DNA of 64,000 bases, taken from NCBI GenBank assembly GCA_018340805.1, contig JACMZG010001913.1, positions 19,732,079 to 19,796,078 on the forward strand. The letters are read 5' to 3'. Positions 22,036-31,599 of the stretch are shown here, piece after piece (position 1 is the first letter of the stretch; each line of letters begins with the position of its first letter). This DNA is from Microvelia longipes (Eukaryota; Arthropoda; Insecta; Hemiptera; Veliidae). The position numbers and the translations under genes are program-made. The notes under the pieces were generated by a model that was not told the DNA's origin, made no database searches, and saw only the letters and a list, made by a program, of their open reading frames with translations.

Positions 22036-22250
22036 ACTGCAGTCCTATATAATATTAATTTATTTAATAACTCTCACAACGTTTCATTAAGCAAAGCTCA
22101 ACATCTTCAGGTGAATTTTGTTTATTATTTTTTTTTAATTTTTTGCATTACAATTTTAGTTTTATTAGATCCACCTGAAGATGTTGAGCTTCGCTCAATG
22201 AAACGTTGTGAGAGTTATTAAATAAATTAATATTATATAGGACTGCAGTC
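22036..22250. mobile_element. 215-bp palindromic element with hammerhead-like cores
   Basis: Arms 22036-22112 and 22173-22250 are reverse complements, with landmarks CTGCAGTCCTATATAATATT, ACTCTCACAACGTTTCATT and AACATCTTCAGGTG. They are separated by a ~60-bp T-rich spacer. The right arm holds a hammerhead-like core (22175-22203). Confidence 0.75.
22175..22203 (+). ncRNA. Hammerhead-like core in palindrome
   Basis: CTGAAGA (22175-22181), extra T, a G-T wobble then TTGAGC/GCTCAA around a TTC loop, then GAAACG. The left arm has the same motif on the minus strand with one base altered. The layout is identical to the Penelope-type motif elsewhere in the window. Confidence 0.4.
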
Positions 22251-22642
22251 TTTTTAATTTAAAATTAAATTAAATTGATAAATCCTCCTGGGCATGAGGT
22301 TAAACTGCATCCACTGGTCCCTGCATTATGCAGGGTACCAGGACTGGTCAGCTGGTGCTATGGTGCCTGACGGGAAGATAAGCGTTCCTAGCCCACTCTA
22401 GCTAATCCTGTCTGTTTGGCTCTATGACACAGCCGATCGTGCTTAAGTTCCCTATGGCAGGATAACTAATATCGCCTGGATGACTCTTAAAACTAATGTA
22501 GCAGAGCTTTTGTTTACTTTTCGTACTTAATCAAATAAAGTTTGTTTTTTTATTCAAAGTTTTTAAGTTTCCTTGTTTAGATAATGTATTGTTGTTAATC
22601 AGTACCATTCTAATTTTTGATATATTTTCAATTTAATTTTAG

Positions 22643-22804
22643 ATTAAGGTATTGGAAAAAGGTCGAATAAAGAAAAGGACCAAGGAGTGAGAAACATGGG
22701 TAGCCTGCGAGATGATAATGATGATATGGAGCATGATTCTGATACCTCTGATAAATCTAGTTCTTCATCTGATAGCAGCGACTCTGATTCTGACGATAGT
22801 TCAG
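22643..22804 (+). CDS. BRMS1L-like: BRMS1-like protein, first coding exon
   Basis: The exon follows a TTAATTTTAG acceptor and ends before GTATAA. Translation starts at ATG 22696-22698, since an in-frame TAA at 22645-22647 closes the frame upstream, leaving a short 5' UTR in the exon. The encoded N-terminus is MGSLRDDNDDMEHDSD followed by a Ser/Asp tract. A long acidic Ser/Asp/Glu leader just before an ECEKRR helix is typical of BRMS1 and BRMS1L, subunits of the Sin3-HDAC corepressor. The exon ends after the first base of a codon, matching the next exon's phase. The acidic tract alone would be weak evidence; the following exon carries the identification. Confidence 0.72.
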
Positions 22805-23000
22805 GTATAATTTACTAAAACCAGTAGTTATTAATAAAAATGTAGCTTGAAAGATAAATGGAATTTATCTTTGACTGTAGCTCTAATAGAAAAATGATTC
22901 TATCATTAAGTAAAACATCGTTTTACATTTTATTATTATGGTGAATAATTATTTATTAATTTAAAAAAAAAACATATTTATTGGGTTACTTTGATTGCAG

Positions 23001-23091
23001 AGTTGGATGGAGAGGAGTGTGAAAAGAGAAGGAATGAATTACTAAGCACAATATCAGAGTTGGAGAGGCAATTTGAAGTACTAAGGGAGCA
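23001..23091 (+). CDS. BRMS1L-like: BRMS1-like protein, second coding exon (Sds3-family helix)
   Basis: The acceptor TTTGATTGCAG precedes an exon reading ELDGEECEKRRNELLSTIS then ELERQFEVLREQ, followed by a GTAAGT donor. The ECERRR...L..I..LE.QF..L.EQ heptads are the start of the Sds3/BRMS1 coiled coil used for dimerisation and Sin3 assembly in the nucleus. The exon leaves two bases of a Gln or His codon. The expected continuation (LYKER-type helix) was not found before 64000, so the next intron is long or the exon falls in or beyond the gap. The gene is therefore partial in this window. Confidence 0.82.
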
Positions 23092-23138
23092 GTAAGTATA
23101 CCTCATTATTTCAACTCCCTATATTATCATTTACTATA

Positions 23139-23277
23139 GTATAACGCATGGTTATTATCAGTTGCCAGTGTGGGGAAAATACTGTGAGGGAGCCAATGAG
23201 AACAGTTTTCATAACAGGCAAACCTCATTGGTTCCTCAACATTATTTTCCCACGCTGTCAACTGATTATAACTACTA
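23139..23277. mobile_element. TA-flanked MITE, CTAAAATCAGTTGAC family, diverged copy
   Basis: The left end is GGTTATTATCAGTTGCCAG and the right end CCCACGCTGTCAACTGATTATA. The inner blocks CCAATGAGAAC and AACCTCATTGG match the family. It lies just inside the second BRMS1-like intron. Confidence 0.65.
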
Positions 23278-23333
23278 TAAAATAAGTAATACTTGGACAC
23301 AATACTTTTTATATTTCGGAAACATTTAATATT

Positions 23334-23507
23334 TATATATAATCGGGAATAATTCCCGCAAAACCATATATATCGCGATTTACTGAAACTTTATGTTCCA
23401 CTCTAACGCTGGAGTGTAGTATCAACTGATATTACTAAAATAAGTCTCAAACTTGGTTTTGCGGGAATTTGCGTCGCAATATTCCCGATTACATATAAAT
23501 ATTAAAT
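23334..23507. mobile_element. Inverted-repeat element with CGGGAAT ends
   Basis: Left ATTTAATATTTATATATAAT followed by CGGGAAT...CCCGCAAAACCA is complemented by the right TGGTTTTGCGGGAATT...ATTCCCGATTACATATAAAT. It is about 174 bp with no coding capacity. No second copy was seen in the window. Confidence 0.65.
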
Positions 23508-23994
23508 ATTTCCCATTTAGTACAAGTTTAAGTTCATGCTAGAGTATACTATGAACTGTGTAGCTTAAATTAATCTTAAATGTTTAATTTAATTATTTTG
23601 CATTTTTGGATATGCAAAACACTATCCTTTAAATGGATAATATTTTTTAATTACACTTAGTACAAAAATCAGCCTTAGGGAGGACACGATCCTGGTTGAA
23701 AACCAGGTTGTTATGACCTCATTAACCTGGTTGGCTACTTTGCCGATGGTAAATTACCGGGTATCCTAAAATACGATTACCCTACCTATGTCGAGTAGGG
23801 TGTAGTTTTCGATTTGTTTTAATTCAAATATTTTTTTGAATTTGTTGTATTCGACATGCTAAATTCAATAAATCGGTTATAAGTTGAACAACTCAAAGTT
23901 AGGGTTTCCAGTACCGGCGCAAATTTTTTATTTTCCATAATTAACTTTAATACTTTAATTAAGAGGTTAAAGTATTAAATTTTATAAGAACAAA

Positions 23995-24405
23995 ATAATT
24001 TTATAGCGGAGGTCCGCAAGCCGGGCAAATTTTCATTTAAATACTTGCTTTCTTGTTTATTAATCCATTTTTGCTTAATTTATCGGTTTATATTTCATAA
24101 CCTGAGCAGTAGCGTCACAACTTGTTATTTAATTTATTCGAATTAAAAAAAAAATTGCGAAAGATTAGTATTACACTGTACAGTGAAATATGCGCATTTT
24201 CATAAAAACGCGTTTTTCTTTTAAAAAATCAAATAACAAGGTATGAGGCTACTGCTCAGGATATTATATATATGCCCAAAAACGTAAGTAAAAATTGGAT
24301 TGATTGAAGCAAGTAAGCCCGCATTTCAAAGAAAATTCGCCCGGGTTGCGCCAGATTCGACCTCCAGAATCATTTGTATAATTTTGAGTACTTCGAAGTA
24401 AGAAA
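23995..24405. repeat. Two inverted SINE-tail copies forming a long hairpin
   Basis: The left copy (about 24000-24135, GGTCCGCAAGCCGGGCAAATTTTC through CCTGAGCAGTAGCGTCACAAC) is complemented by the right copy (about 24230-24405). The same tail follows the tRNA-like SINE heads at 31607 and, in inverse, 42838; another lone tail lies at 41980-42130. Confidence 0.65.
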
Positions 24406-24801
24406 ATTTTCGATCGAGATACCCCGCACTTTATTGCGCGTTTTTTCACTTATTGAACGAACGTAAGTGAGTTCTTTCATTTCAGAAGTTTGGGACGGCG
24501 TATATGTTTGTGTGTGTTCTATGTTTGTACGTGTCACGATAACTGCCGTAAAGATTAACCAATTTTAATGAAACTTGGTTTACATTTAGTAACAATTAGT
24601 TTTCAGATCTGTATACTGGCGGCGACGATATTTTCAAAATAACGACTAAAATGGCGGACCATTTAAAAAAAATCGAGTGAAAAAATCGTGTTGCATATCG
24701 TTTTAAAGCTCTTGCAGAGTACAAAAAGAAAATAAACTGACTTACCTATTCAATAAATTCATAGGAAATGGAAGTATTGACACCATGACGCTCGCCTCAG
24801 C
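24406..24801. other. Non-coding flank of the gypsy element
   Basis: It includes a GTGTGTGTTCTATGTTTGTACG-like stretch followed by ACCAATTTTAATGAAACTTGG, a kind of sequence often seen in invertebrate dispersed repeats, but no partner lies in this window. No gene was seen. Confidence 0.4.
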
Positions 24802-24832
24802 GAGTGTCAACAACCAGGGGGACACTTGTCCA
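24802..24832 (-). repeat. Terminal direct repeat of the gypsy element, 3' side
   Basis: It shares GAGTGTCAACAACC and GACACTTGTCCA with 31482-31513, in the same orientation. It could be the end of the 3' LTR. The sequence beyond the shared block differs between the two ends. Confidence 0.55.
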
Positions 24833-24960
24833 GCCCCGGGGGCAAATAAATTACACGGTCGCCACTCTCTTTTGTTGAGGAGAGAGAAACTCAAAGAAAA
24901 CTAGCATCCTAAAGAACCCGGTACCCACGCTACCTCACACGGGGGAAGGGGAGCTACAAC

Positions 24961-25500
24961 CTAGAGTGGTCTCCTCTCGGTTCAGGGAAGGGGTCACTGG
25001 TGGTTACCTAGTGACTGATCACAGGTTAAATGCCGTTGGTGGTTACCCAAGGGCAGAACAGCTAGACGGGGGGGATTCTAGTGGTTTCCCAGAATTTGAA
25101 CAATTGGACCAGGAGTGGTAGCCTCCTAGCATAGCGTGGGTTTGGACCTCCCTGGTAACGGGGGTCTGGACTTGGGGTCTTTGGTGTTCCGGCTAGTGGT
25201 GGCCTAGCCAGAGGTACTCGGTGCCGATAGTGGTTACCTACCGGTCGGTAGTTATTTTGGAACGCCATGAGTGGTGACCCCACAGCGGCACTGATCATTT
25301 CAGGACGTTCAGGAATGCCAAGAGTGGTTACCCCTTGGTCGTTGGTGAGGTTTGAGTACAGTGGTGTCCTGCGCTCGGTATGGGTTGGGGGAGCTAGTGT
25401 GGTATGTGGTGCCCATACCACTGATCCATTAGACCCGTGGGAGATAAGTGGTCACCTCACCTCGATTCCTTGTTTAAGCCTGGCATGTGGTTACCATACC
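24961..25500 (-). repeat. Array of about 13 GTGGTNACC motifs at ~40-bp spacing
   Basis: On the + strand AGTGGT or TGTGGT followed by TACC, CACC, GACC or close variants begins near 24966, 25000, 25038, 25081, 25115, 25196, 25230, 25270, 25324, 25361, 25405, 25447 and 25487. Intervals are mostly 34-44 bp, with one double-length interval. The sequence between motifs is not conserved, so this is not an ordinary tandem repeat. It lies downstream of the last ORF of the gypsy element. Confidence 0.7.
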
Positions 25501-26729
25501 TGAGATCTTTAATAGAAAAGGGGGGGTCCCTCTGGGATACGGGATCAGTCTCTGCTTCGGCGGTGGGGTAGGGAGGAGAAGTTTCCATCGGGAGCGCAGA
25601 TTCCTTATTCTCTGAAAGCTCTTGGTCAGGACTTGAAGCTGGAATGTCTGGAGGGTTGTCCTGGGGTGTGGGCTCTATCGGGCGAGGAAACTCACCGGGA
25701 CTGGACGACTTCTGGAGGACCGGAGTGGGAGTTGAGCTGGGTTGAAGTGGTTCGTGTTGGGCAGCTCGTTGGTGCTTAGGAGTTGCAAGCCGAATTCTTG
25801 GAAATACCCCCTCTGGGTTGGCTTTATTTTCCACCTTTTGAACATAAGCCAGGGCATCCTTTTTGCTCTTAAGTACCTTCTCCGTCTGGCTATCGACACT
25901 GCAGGTGCCCTCCACCGGGCCTTAAACACGGCGGCTGATTCGGGGTCCCACATCAGTTCCTGCTGTCCCGGTGAGTCTTCGGAAGACCCAATACCCGGTT
26001 TGGGTGGCGCAATCTCGCAATGACTTCCCATTTCTCCTTATCACCTTTCCTAGCTTGGAACACAAGAACCCCCCCCCCCTCTGGACGACCAACTGGGGTA
26101 CTCATTAGAGCAGGGATAAACGTTTCGCTACTGGAGCCAGGGATTCGCCTCATTGATCGCTGGCTCGATGAAGACGTTTCAGGTAAGTGACAGCGGAGAC
26201 TACTGAGGTCCGGCAACGACTGCCGACTCTGGGGGGAAACAACCGGTTGGTAAGGCTGGTAGGCCACCACCGGTCTTTCCCCCCTCGAGCGCTCGAGGGG
26301 GGAAAGTTCTTCCCTCGCTGGAGGCTTGGGTGGCAATGGGGGAACGCTAACAGGGACCAGCGTTCTTCCCTCGCCTCCCAGAGAGGGAGGCGAGGTCGGA
26401 GCCGAGGCTTGCACCTCCGCCCCATGTGGTCTAGCTGGCTGAGCCACAGTGGGCGGCCGCACTGGTCGACACCGCACTCTCCCCCCTGCCGCTCCCTGTG
26501 GAGCTAAAGCGTTGACCACACTCTGGCCTGAAGGGCCAGGGCGAGGCTGGACCTGCCTACCTTTAGACGTTACCTGAGGAGAATTAATAAACTGCGTCCT
26601 AGGGGCCCGTTGATTTAATTCAGAATACCTTCTCCTGATCTTCTCCAGATCAATCTTCTTCTCGTCCTTCGGCATATCGAAAGGGCAACAAAAACTAAAT
26701 TTACCACGAGAAAGAATAAAATTGAACAA
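25457..26729 (-). pseudogene. Proline-rich ORF downstream of gypsy pol, frame-broken
   Basis: Three overlapping open frames (26729-25953, 26031-25675, 25915-25457) appear to be one coding region broken twice. A ten-C run near 26070 and other short G/C runs are likely indel sites. The first frame has a basic Lys/Glu/Arg N-terminal stretch (MPKDEKKIDLEKIRRRYSE), then a long Pro/Ser/Arg-rich region with no globular signature. The last frame has a Lys-rich helix followed by a Pro/Ser/Glu-rich tail. It sits where env lies in errantiviruses, but shows no signal peptide, furin site or transmembrane segment, so I do not call it env. Function unknown. The upstream start could be the internal Met of MPKDEKK. 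Confidence 0.5.
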
Positions 26730-27174
26730 ACTATTGGCTAAGGGTGTGAATAGCTAGAGGGCTAAAGGGAGAATGAATAATTAACCCACTTAAAAGGTAA
26801 TTCATATTAATAGCGATAAGAAATATTAAACAAAACAAAACAAAGGTTCAAAAGGGTACAAGAGGCTGCTAGGTTACTCTTAGTAGAATGAATCAAAGTT
26901 CCATCAGGAGAATATGAAATAATCATTCATAAAATAAAGGAAAAAAAATAGTATTTAATAAATTAGGGGTTAAAGTTAAAAAGGTAACTAAATGTTAGTA
27001 AAGGGATGACTTTATACTATTAGGTATATTTATTTTATTATTAAGTGCACTTAATTATACTTTATATAATAATATTATTTATATTATCTTTATAGTTATA
27101 CATTAATTTAACTAGTTATTAAATTATTTTCAAAGTTAGTAACAACTTATTTAAAATTACAATTAATTAAAATT
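26730..27174. other. AT-rich spacer between pol and the Pro-rich ORF
   Basis: About 445 bp of low-complexity AT sequence inside an otherwise GC-richer element. No ORF or repeat was seen. It may contain a splice site or promoter for the downstream ORF, but none can be singled out. Confidence 0.5.
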
Positions 27175-29870
27175 TCAAATCAAATTAACAACAAATACAG
27201 TTCGGTCATTCGGACTTGTTAGATCATCAAAAGCTACCTTAACGACACGGTCATCTTCAACTTCAATCTCATAGACATTCGGGCCTAAACGGGTTTTCAC
27301 AGAGTAAGGGCCTTTCCACTTAGGGGCAAATCCTGCATGGACACCTCTAACCTTATCACTCAAGGTGTGATTGCGCATCATGACTTGCGTTCCTATCTTA
27401 AAGCCTCTATTAACTGGGGTCGGATCTCTCTCATCTTCGTGCGTCGGAATTAACCGCCAATCACCAGGTTGAGATATCTTCCGGCCTAACATAACCTCCG
27501 CGGGGCTTTTTCCCATATTTAAATTTGTTCTTTGTCGCAACTGATAGAGAATTTTCGTAATCGCTTCCTCCCAGCGATTATGATTCTCTTCTTCTAGGGC
27601 AATTCGAATTCCTTTCTTTATCTCTTGATTCCGTCGCTCTGTTGGGTTGGTAGGAGGGTGATACACGGGAGTTGTCCATATCTCACAGCCCCATTTCTTA
27701 CCGGCCTCCGTCCACTGCTTAGATGAGAATTGCGGACCATTATCACTTAAAATGACACGGGGATATCCGAAGCGGGTGAATATCTCTTTCTCCATCACAT
27801 TAGCAATTTTCGTCGAGGTAGCAGTACTCATAGGGAATGCTTCAACCCATCGGCTGTGAAGATCCGAATAAACCAGCAGCATGGTTTTCCCTGTTCGAGA
27901 TCTAGGATAAGGGCCCATTAGATCTACGGCTCCGACTTCCCAGAGTCGATAATTTTTTCTTCGCATCATCGGAGCACGAGGTCTTCCAGTAAGAGGTTTG
28001 TATCCCAGGCAGACTCGACAAGAACGGACATATTTTCGTATGTCACGGGTCATTCCGGGCCAATACATTCTAGCACGAATGGTCGTACAGGTCTCTTCGT
28101 ATCCAGGATGCCCAATTAATGAATGATCATGATATCTCGCCATTATAGACTTCTGAAGATGCTGGGGGGCGCAAACACGAAGATTGTCTCCTTCGGCGTA
28201 ATATAAAACTCCGTCGGCTAAGGAGAAATTCTTCTTCTGGCGAGCCCAAGCTCGGCGTTGTCGAGCTGTTCGGGGTCGGTGCGTTTCGCGTATCCATGAT
28301 ATCTTCTGAGCAATGGAAGTATCTTGATTCTGTTCAGTATGAATCTTCTGGATAAGCTCATCAGGAGCTTCCTCGGTATGGTTTACACACATACGTTCTG
28401 CCCTCTCCTCTGTCGGTGGGGTGTAGACATCTATCATCTCACTATCTGACTCTATCGGGTCTCTAGATAACGCGTCTGCAGCCTGATTAAGCTTCCCGGG
28501 TCTATGTTCCAGAGAAAAGTCAAATGCCATCAATGCTAGGAACCAACGATGCACCTTACTGTTGTGGTCCTTAGTTCGAGTCATCCAGGTCAACGCGCTA
28601 TTGTCGGTGATGAGGTTAAATTTCCGACCTTCTAACATGTGGCGAAATTTCCCAACTGCCCAGACGATAGCTAACGCCTCTCTCTCCAGTGCTGTGTAGC
28701 GTCGCTCGGTATCATTTAGTTTACGACTCCCAAAGCTTAAAACGTGTTTCCGATCAGTCTCTTGGTACAGGACGGCTCCTAACCCAACTTCTGACGCATC
28801 CGTTTGCAAATATAAGTCCAGCCCCGGATCATAATGACATAAACTTGGAGCTTCCATCAGCTTGACTTTAAGTTTTTGAAAGGCCTCTTCTTCCGTCGCT
28901 GTCCACTTCCATCGCTTCTTGGTTTTTGTTAACTCCGATAACGGGGTTGCTACTTCCGCAAAATGGCTTACAAAATCTCCGTACCATTGACATAAACCTA
29001 GGAATTGACGAACGGTCTTTCTATTAGTGGGAGTAGGAAAGTCGGCGATCGCTTGAAGTTTTTCCGTTTGCGTGGAGATACCCTCAGGCGTAATTTGATG
29101 TCCCTGGAACTCGATTTCTTGAGTGGCAATGACACATTTTTCTACATTGCAGGTCAATCGGTGGCGCTCTAAACGTTCTAATACCAAATTTACATGTAGC
29201 ATATGTTCTTTGAACGTTTTACTATGAATGATTAGATCGTCCAGGTAAGCTTCGACGAAATCCCCGAGATAACCTCTTAAGACCTCACCCATAAGCCTCT
29301 GAAACGTCATAGGACTGTTCTTTAATCCGAAGGGCATTACGATAAATTCGTAGAGCCCTAGAGAGGTAGGAAATGCTGTCAAGGGTCTAGAGTCATCCTT
29401 AAGCTCCACTTGCCAGTATCCCGATTTCAAATCCAACTTGATGTAATATTTCGACCCGTTAAACTTTCCCATGTGGTGATGTAAATTGGGCATGGGATAT
29501 GCATCATCCTGCGTAATCTCGTTAATTTGTTGATAGTTAACACAAAACCGATATGCGCCATCCTTCTTCCTGACCAAGACGACGGGACTAGCCCAGGGAG
29601 ATTTGCTGGGTTGGATCATGCCGTTCGCTTCCATCTCTCGGACTTGTTGACTGATAGCCGCTTTCTTCTCTTCGTTGTATAGATAAGGGGATAATCTTCG
29701 AGGTGCCACGTCCTTAATCTTGATTTCATGAAAGATAGTTCGCGTCCTTCCTACTCCTTTGAAACACGAAGCGTGCGCATCTATAACTTTCTTAACCTGA
29801 GCGCGTTCTCCTTCCGAAAGTTTTGTCGCAATAACTTCTTCAGGCGCTGCCGTTTCTATATAGGAAGTTT
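27175..29870 (-). CDS. pol: Ty3/gypsy pol: reverse transcriptase, RNase H and integrase
   Basis: The open frame covers at least 844 residues from the first Met (29709). It continues upstream without a stop to about 29870, as expected if it is reached by frameshift from protease. Domains in order are RT (QPSKSPWASPVVLVRKKDG, LDLKSGYWQ, and catalytic YLDD in EAYLDDLIIHS), RNase H (TDASEVGLGAVLY, the Glu of LEREALAIVWA, ITDNSALTWM), and integrase with an HHCC finger (GHPGYEE...CRVC). Integrase also shows DDE residues in AVDLMGPYP, LSDNGPQFSS and PTERRNQEIKK, and a C-terminal GPY/F-type WKGPYSVKTRLGP. All key residues are present and no stop interrupts them, so this is the best-preserved part of the element. 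It copies element RNA to DNA and integrates it. Confidence 0.95.
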
Positions 29871-30344
29871 CTATATTTCTATATAGGGGATGGTATGGCT
29901 AGTTCTCCAACTAACAGTCACACGTTCAATCACTCCTATCGAGCTGTTCTTACTACCGTAATCAATAACCGCCGCATAGTCTCTCAACCACGGGTTTCCT
30001 AGCACTAAGTCATAAGTGGCATCATGTAGCACTTCGGCTTCTGTGTAGAAAACTTGGTCATGAATAACTAGGTTTACCGCAACTCGGCCACTGGTGTGAC
30101 CCCAAGCAGATTTCGTACCCAATATAACATTCTTTCGAAGGTCGCTAACTTGATGTACTTCGGGGTGAGCGGCTAAGGTCTCACTAATGAAGGATACCGT
30201 AGCTTGAGTATCGATAAGGGCTTGGTATTCTGCACCATCTCGTAAACGAAAGCTTATCCCAGGACAAGGATTGCCGTCTGACTTTAAGTGGAGGAGCTTC
30301 TCAGTAAGTTGAGGATTCGACGGAGCTCCATCGTGAATCCTCAC
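29871..30344 (-). pseudogene. Ty3/gypsy aspartic protease region, altered active site
   Basis: A 157-codon frame contains YQALIDTQATVSFIS, where gypsy proteases normally have D-T/S-G-A; here Gly is replaced by Gln. The later VLGNPWLRDYAAVIDY matches the conserved ILG.PWL......I.. end of retropepsins, so the family call is firm. The frame closes at TAG 29871, at a short duplicated TTTCTATATAGG block (29850-29885), and pol resumes in another frame just beyond. The duplication may have broken a continuous frame, or may sit at a frameshift site. The Gln substitution predicts an inactive protease unless it is a sequence error. Confidence 0.75.
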
Positions 30345-30454
30345 TTCCGGTTTCCCGCAGTTTTATCGACTGTGTCGTCTCCATTGCCTTTCTGTTCCTT
30401 AGCGATGGGTCTACCGTAACGTTGCCACGGGATTTCTTTGGATAACGGACCCCG

Positions 30455-31474
30455 CTAATTACCGTTGTTGTTGTTGTTCCGATTGCTCGTACTAGGAAAA
30501 TTCGGTCTACTCGCTCCGGTCGTATCATTATTTGGTAGGAGAACTATCGTCTTCGGTTCCGAAGGTTTGACACTAGCCGCGTCTGCATTCTGGTCCTCTT
30601 CTATCTTACGGGCTAAAGCAATAAACTCCGAAGCATTTCTGGCCGCTCCCAGCCTTAACAGTTGTCGCAAATTAGGCGCTACCAGTTCTATAACCTGATT
30701 CATGAACGTACGATCTGTGTCTGTAGGATATAAGCGACGAAACACTGCTACCTTCTCTTGTAGAAATTTCTCGACTTTCTCCCCCTGTTTTTGTCGGTCT
30801 CCGTGAAAGGCTGCGCGCAACTTTGTTAACACAGAATGAGAGGCGTATCGTGTGGTCAGGAATTCGCTGAACTCTTCCCAGATAGCATCATTGCGGCATT
30901 GGGTTTCCCACTCTTGTCGAACCGTCGGTCCTAAATATTTACAGGCCACTTCTACCCAGCACGACTGAGGTACCCGATTCTCTATTAAGCCTCTTTTCCA
31001 TTTGGCCAGGTGCTTGTATGGATCCTCCCAGGTTTGCCCCTTGAATGGTGCCATCACATAATCTAGAGTAGCTGGGTTCCATTTAGAGGTCTGAGGGGTG
31101 CCGCTACCGCTACTTTCCAGCCGCGTCACTAGACTCCTGATTAGGGCTCGGTTCTCTGCTGCTTCCCGCACAAAGGTGCTAATTAACTGGGATAAATCTA
31201 CGTAATTTCTGCGATTCTCCTGCACTGAGCACTTCGCTGTTATCACCGGCTCTACTTCGTCAAAAACTGTAGCATCGTTTTGCGGTACCGATACAGGTGC
31301 TCCCTGCATCCCAGATGATTCTCCTATCTCGATTGACGGTGCGCCGTTCGGAGGAGCATTATCCACTTCGCTATCATCAAATCTTGCGTCCCCTATTTCA
31401 CCCGGACACCAAAAACGATACTTCCCGGGATCGTGACCTTCTTGCCTCATCGCTTCCTCTAAACGAATAAACAA
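30455..31474 (-). CDS. gag: Ty3/gypsy Gag (capsid)
   Basis: The frame opens after a TGA just inside the terminal repeat. The first ATG is at 31450 (AMRQEGHDPG...). The central region, with APFKGQTWEDPYKHLAKWKR, then CKYLGPTVRQEWE, then FLTTRYA and EKVEKFLQEKVAVFRRLYP, is the capsid fold of retrotransposon Gag (PF03732-type pattern). The C-terminus is Ser/Asn-rich (SNRNNNNNGN) and no CCHC zinc knuckle is visible in this frame or in the overlapping one to 30301. Gag would package element RNA in a cytoplasmic particle. Frame breaks separate it from protease. Confidence 0.85.
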   Translation of the reverse strand: MFIRLEEAMRQEGHDPGKYRFWCPGEIGDARFDDSEVDNAPPNGAPSIEIGESSGMQGAPVSVPQNDATVFDEVEPVITAKCSVQENRRNYVDLSQLISTFVREAAENRALIRSLVTRLESSGSGTPQTSKWNPATLDYVMAPFKGQTWEDPYKHLAKWKRGLIENRVPQSCWVEVACKYLGPTVRQEWETQCRNDAIWEEFSEFLTTRYASHSVLTKLRAAFHGDRQKQGEKVEKFLQEKVAVFRRLYPTDTDRTFMNQVIELVAPNLRQLLRLGAARNASEFIALARKIEEDQNADAASVKPSEPKTIVLLPNNDTTGASRPNFPSTSNRNNNNNGN

Positions 31475-31481
31475 ATCATTT

Positions 31482-31513
31482 GAGTGTCAACAACCGGGGG
31501 GGACATTTGTCCA
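31482..31513 (-). repeat. Terminal direct repeat of the gypsy element, 5' side
   Basis: It matches 24802-24832. It abuts the gag frame with no room for a normal 5' UTR or tRNA primer site, which suggests that the 5' LTR and leader have been lost or recombined. Confidence 0.55.
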
Positions 31514-31599
31514 AAAAGTCGAAAAAAACAACAAAAGTTATTGAAAACCAAAATTACGGTCGTTGAAAATTAAATTTCGAGTAGGGTGTTGTTTTCCAT

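Larger units (their letters stand above)
24802..31513 (-). mobile_element. Ty3/gypsy retrotransposon, rearranged
   Basis: In 5'-3' order on the minus strand it has gag (31474-30455), aspartic protease (30344-29871), RT-RNaseH-integrase (29870-27175), a Pro-rich frame-broken ORF (26729-25457) and a repeated-motif tail (25500-24961). A 31-32-bp sequence (GAGTGTCAACAACC, G-run, GACAYTTGTCCA) occurs in the same orientation at both ends (24802-24832 and 31482-31513), which may be all that is left of the 5' LTR. No full-length LTR pair, target duplication or tRNA primer site was found. The element is GC-richer than its surroundings, which suggests recent arrival or different codon bias. Confidence 0.85.

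Noticed and set aside
21997..22221. 74-codon open frame
   Set aside because: It lies across the palindromic element at 22036-22250; no protein signature.
24802..24832. tRNA primer-binding site for the gypsy element
   Set aside because: The block does contain TGG in the right sense, but it occurs at both element ends and matches no tRNA 3' end I know.
25062..25503. Open frames on both strands over the GTGGTNACC array
   Set aside because: GC-rich repeat sequence with few stop codons; no homology and the two frames overlap antisense.
25457..26729. Retroviral-type envelope gene
   Set aside because: Right position after pol, but no signal peptide, cleavage site, cysteine pattern or membrane segment can be seen.
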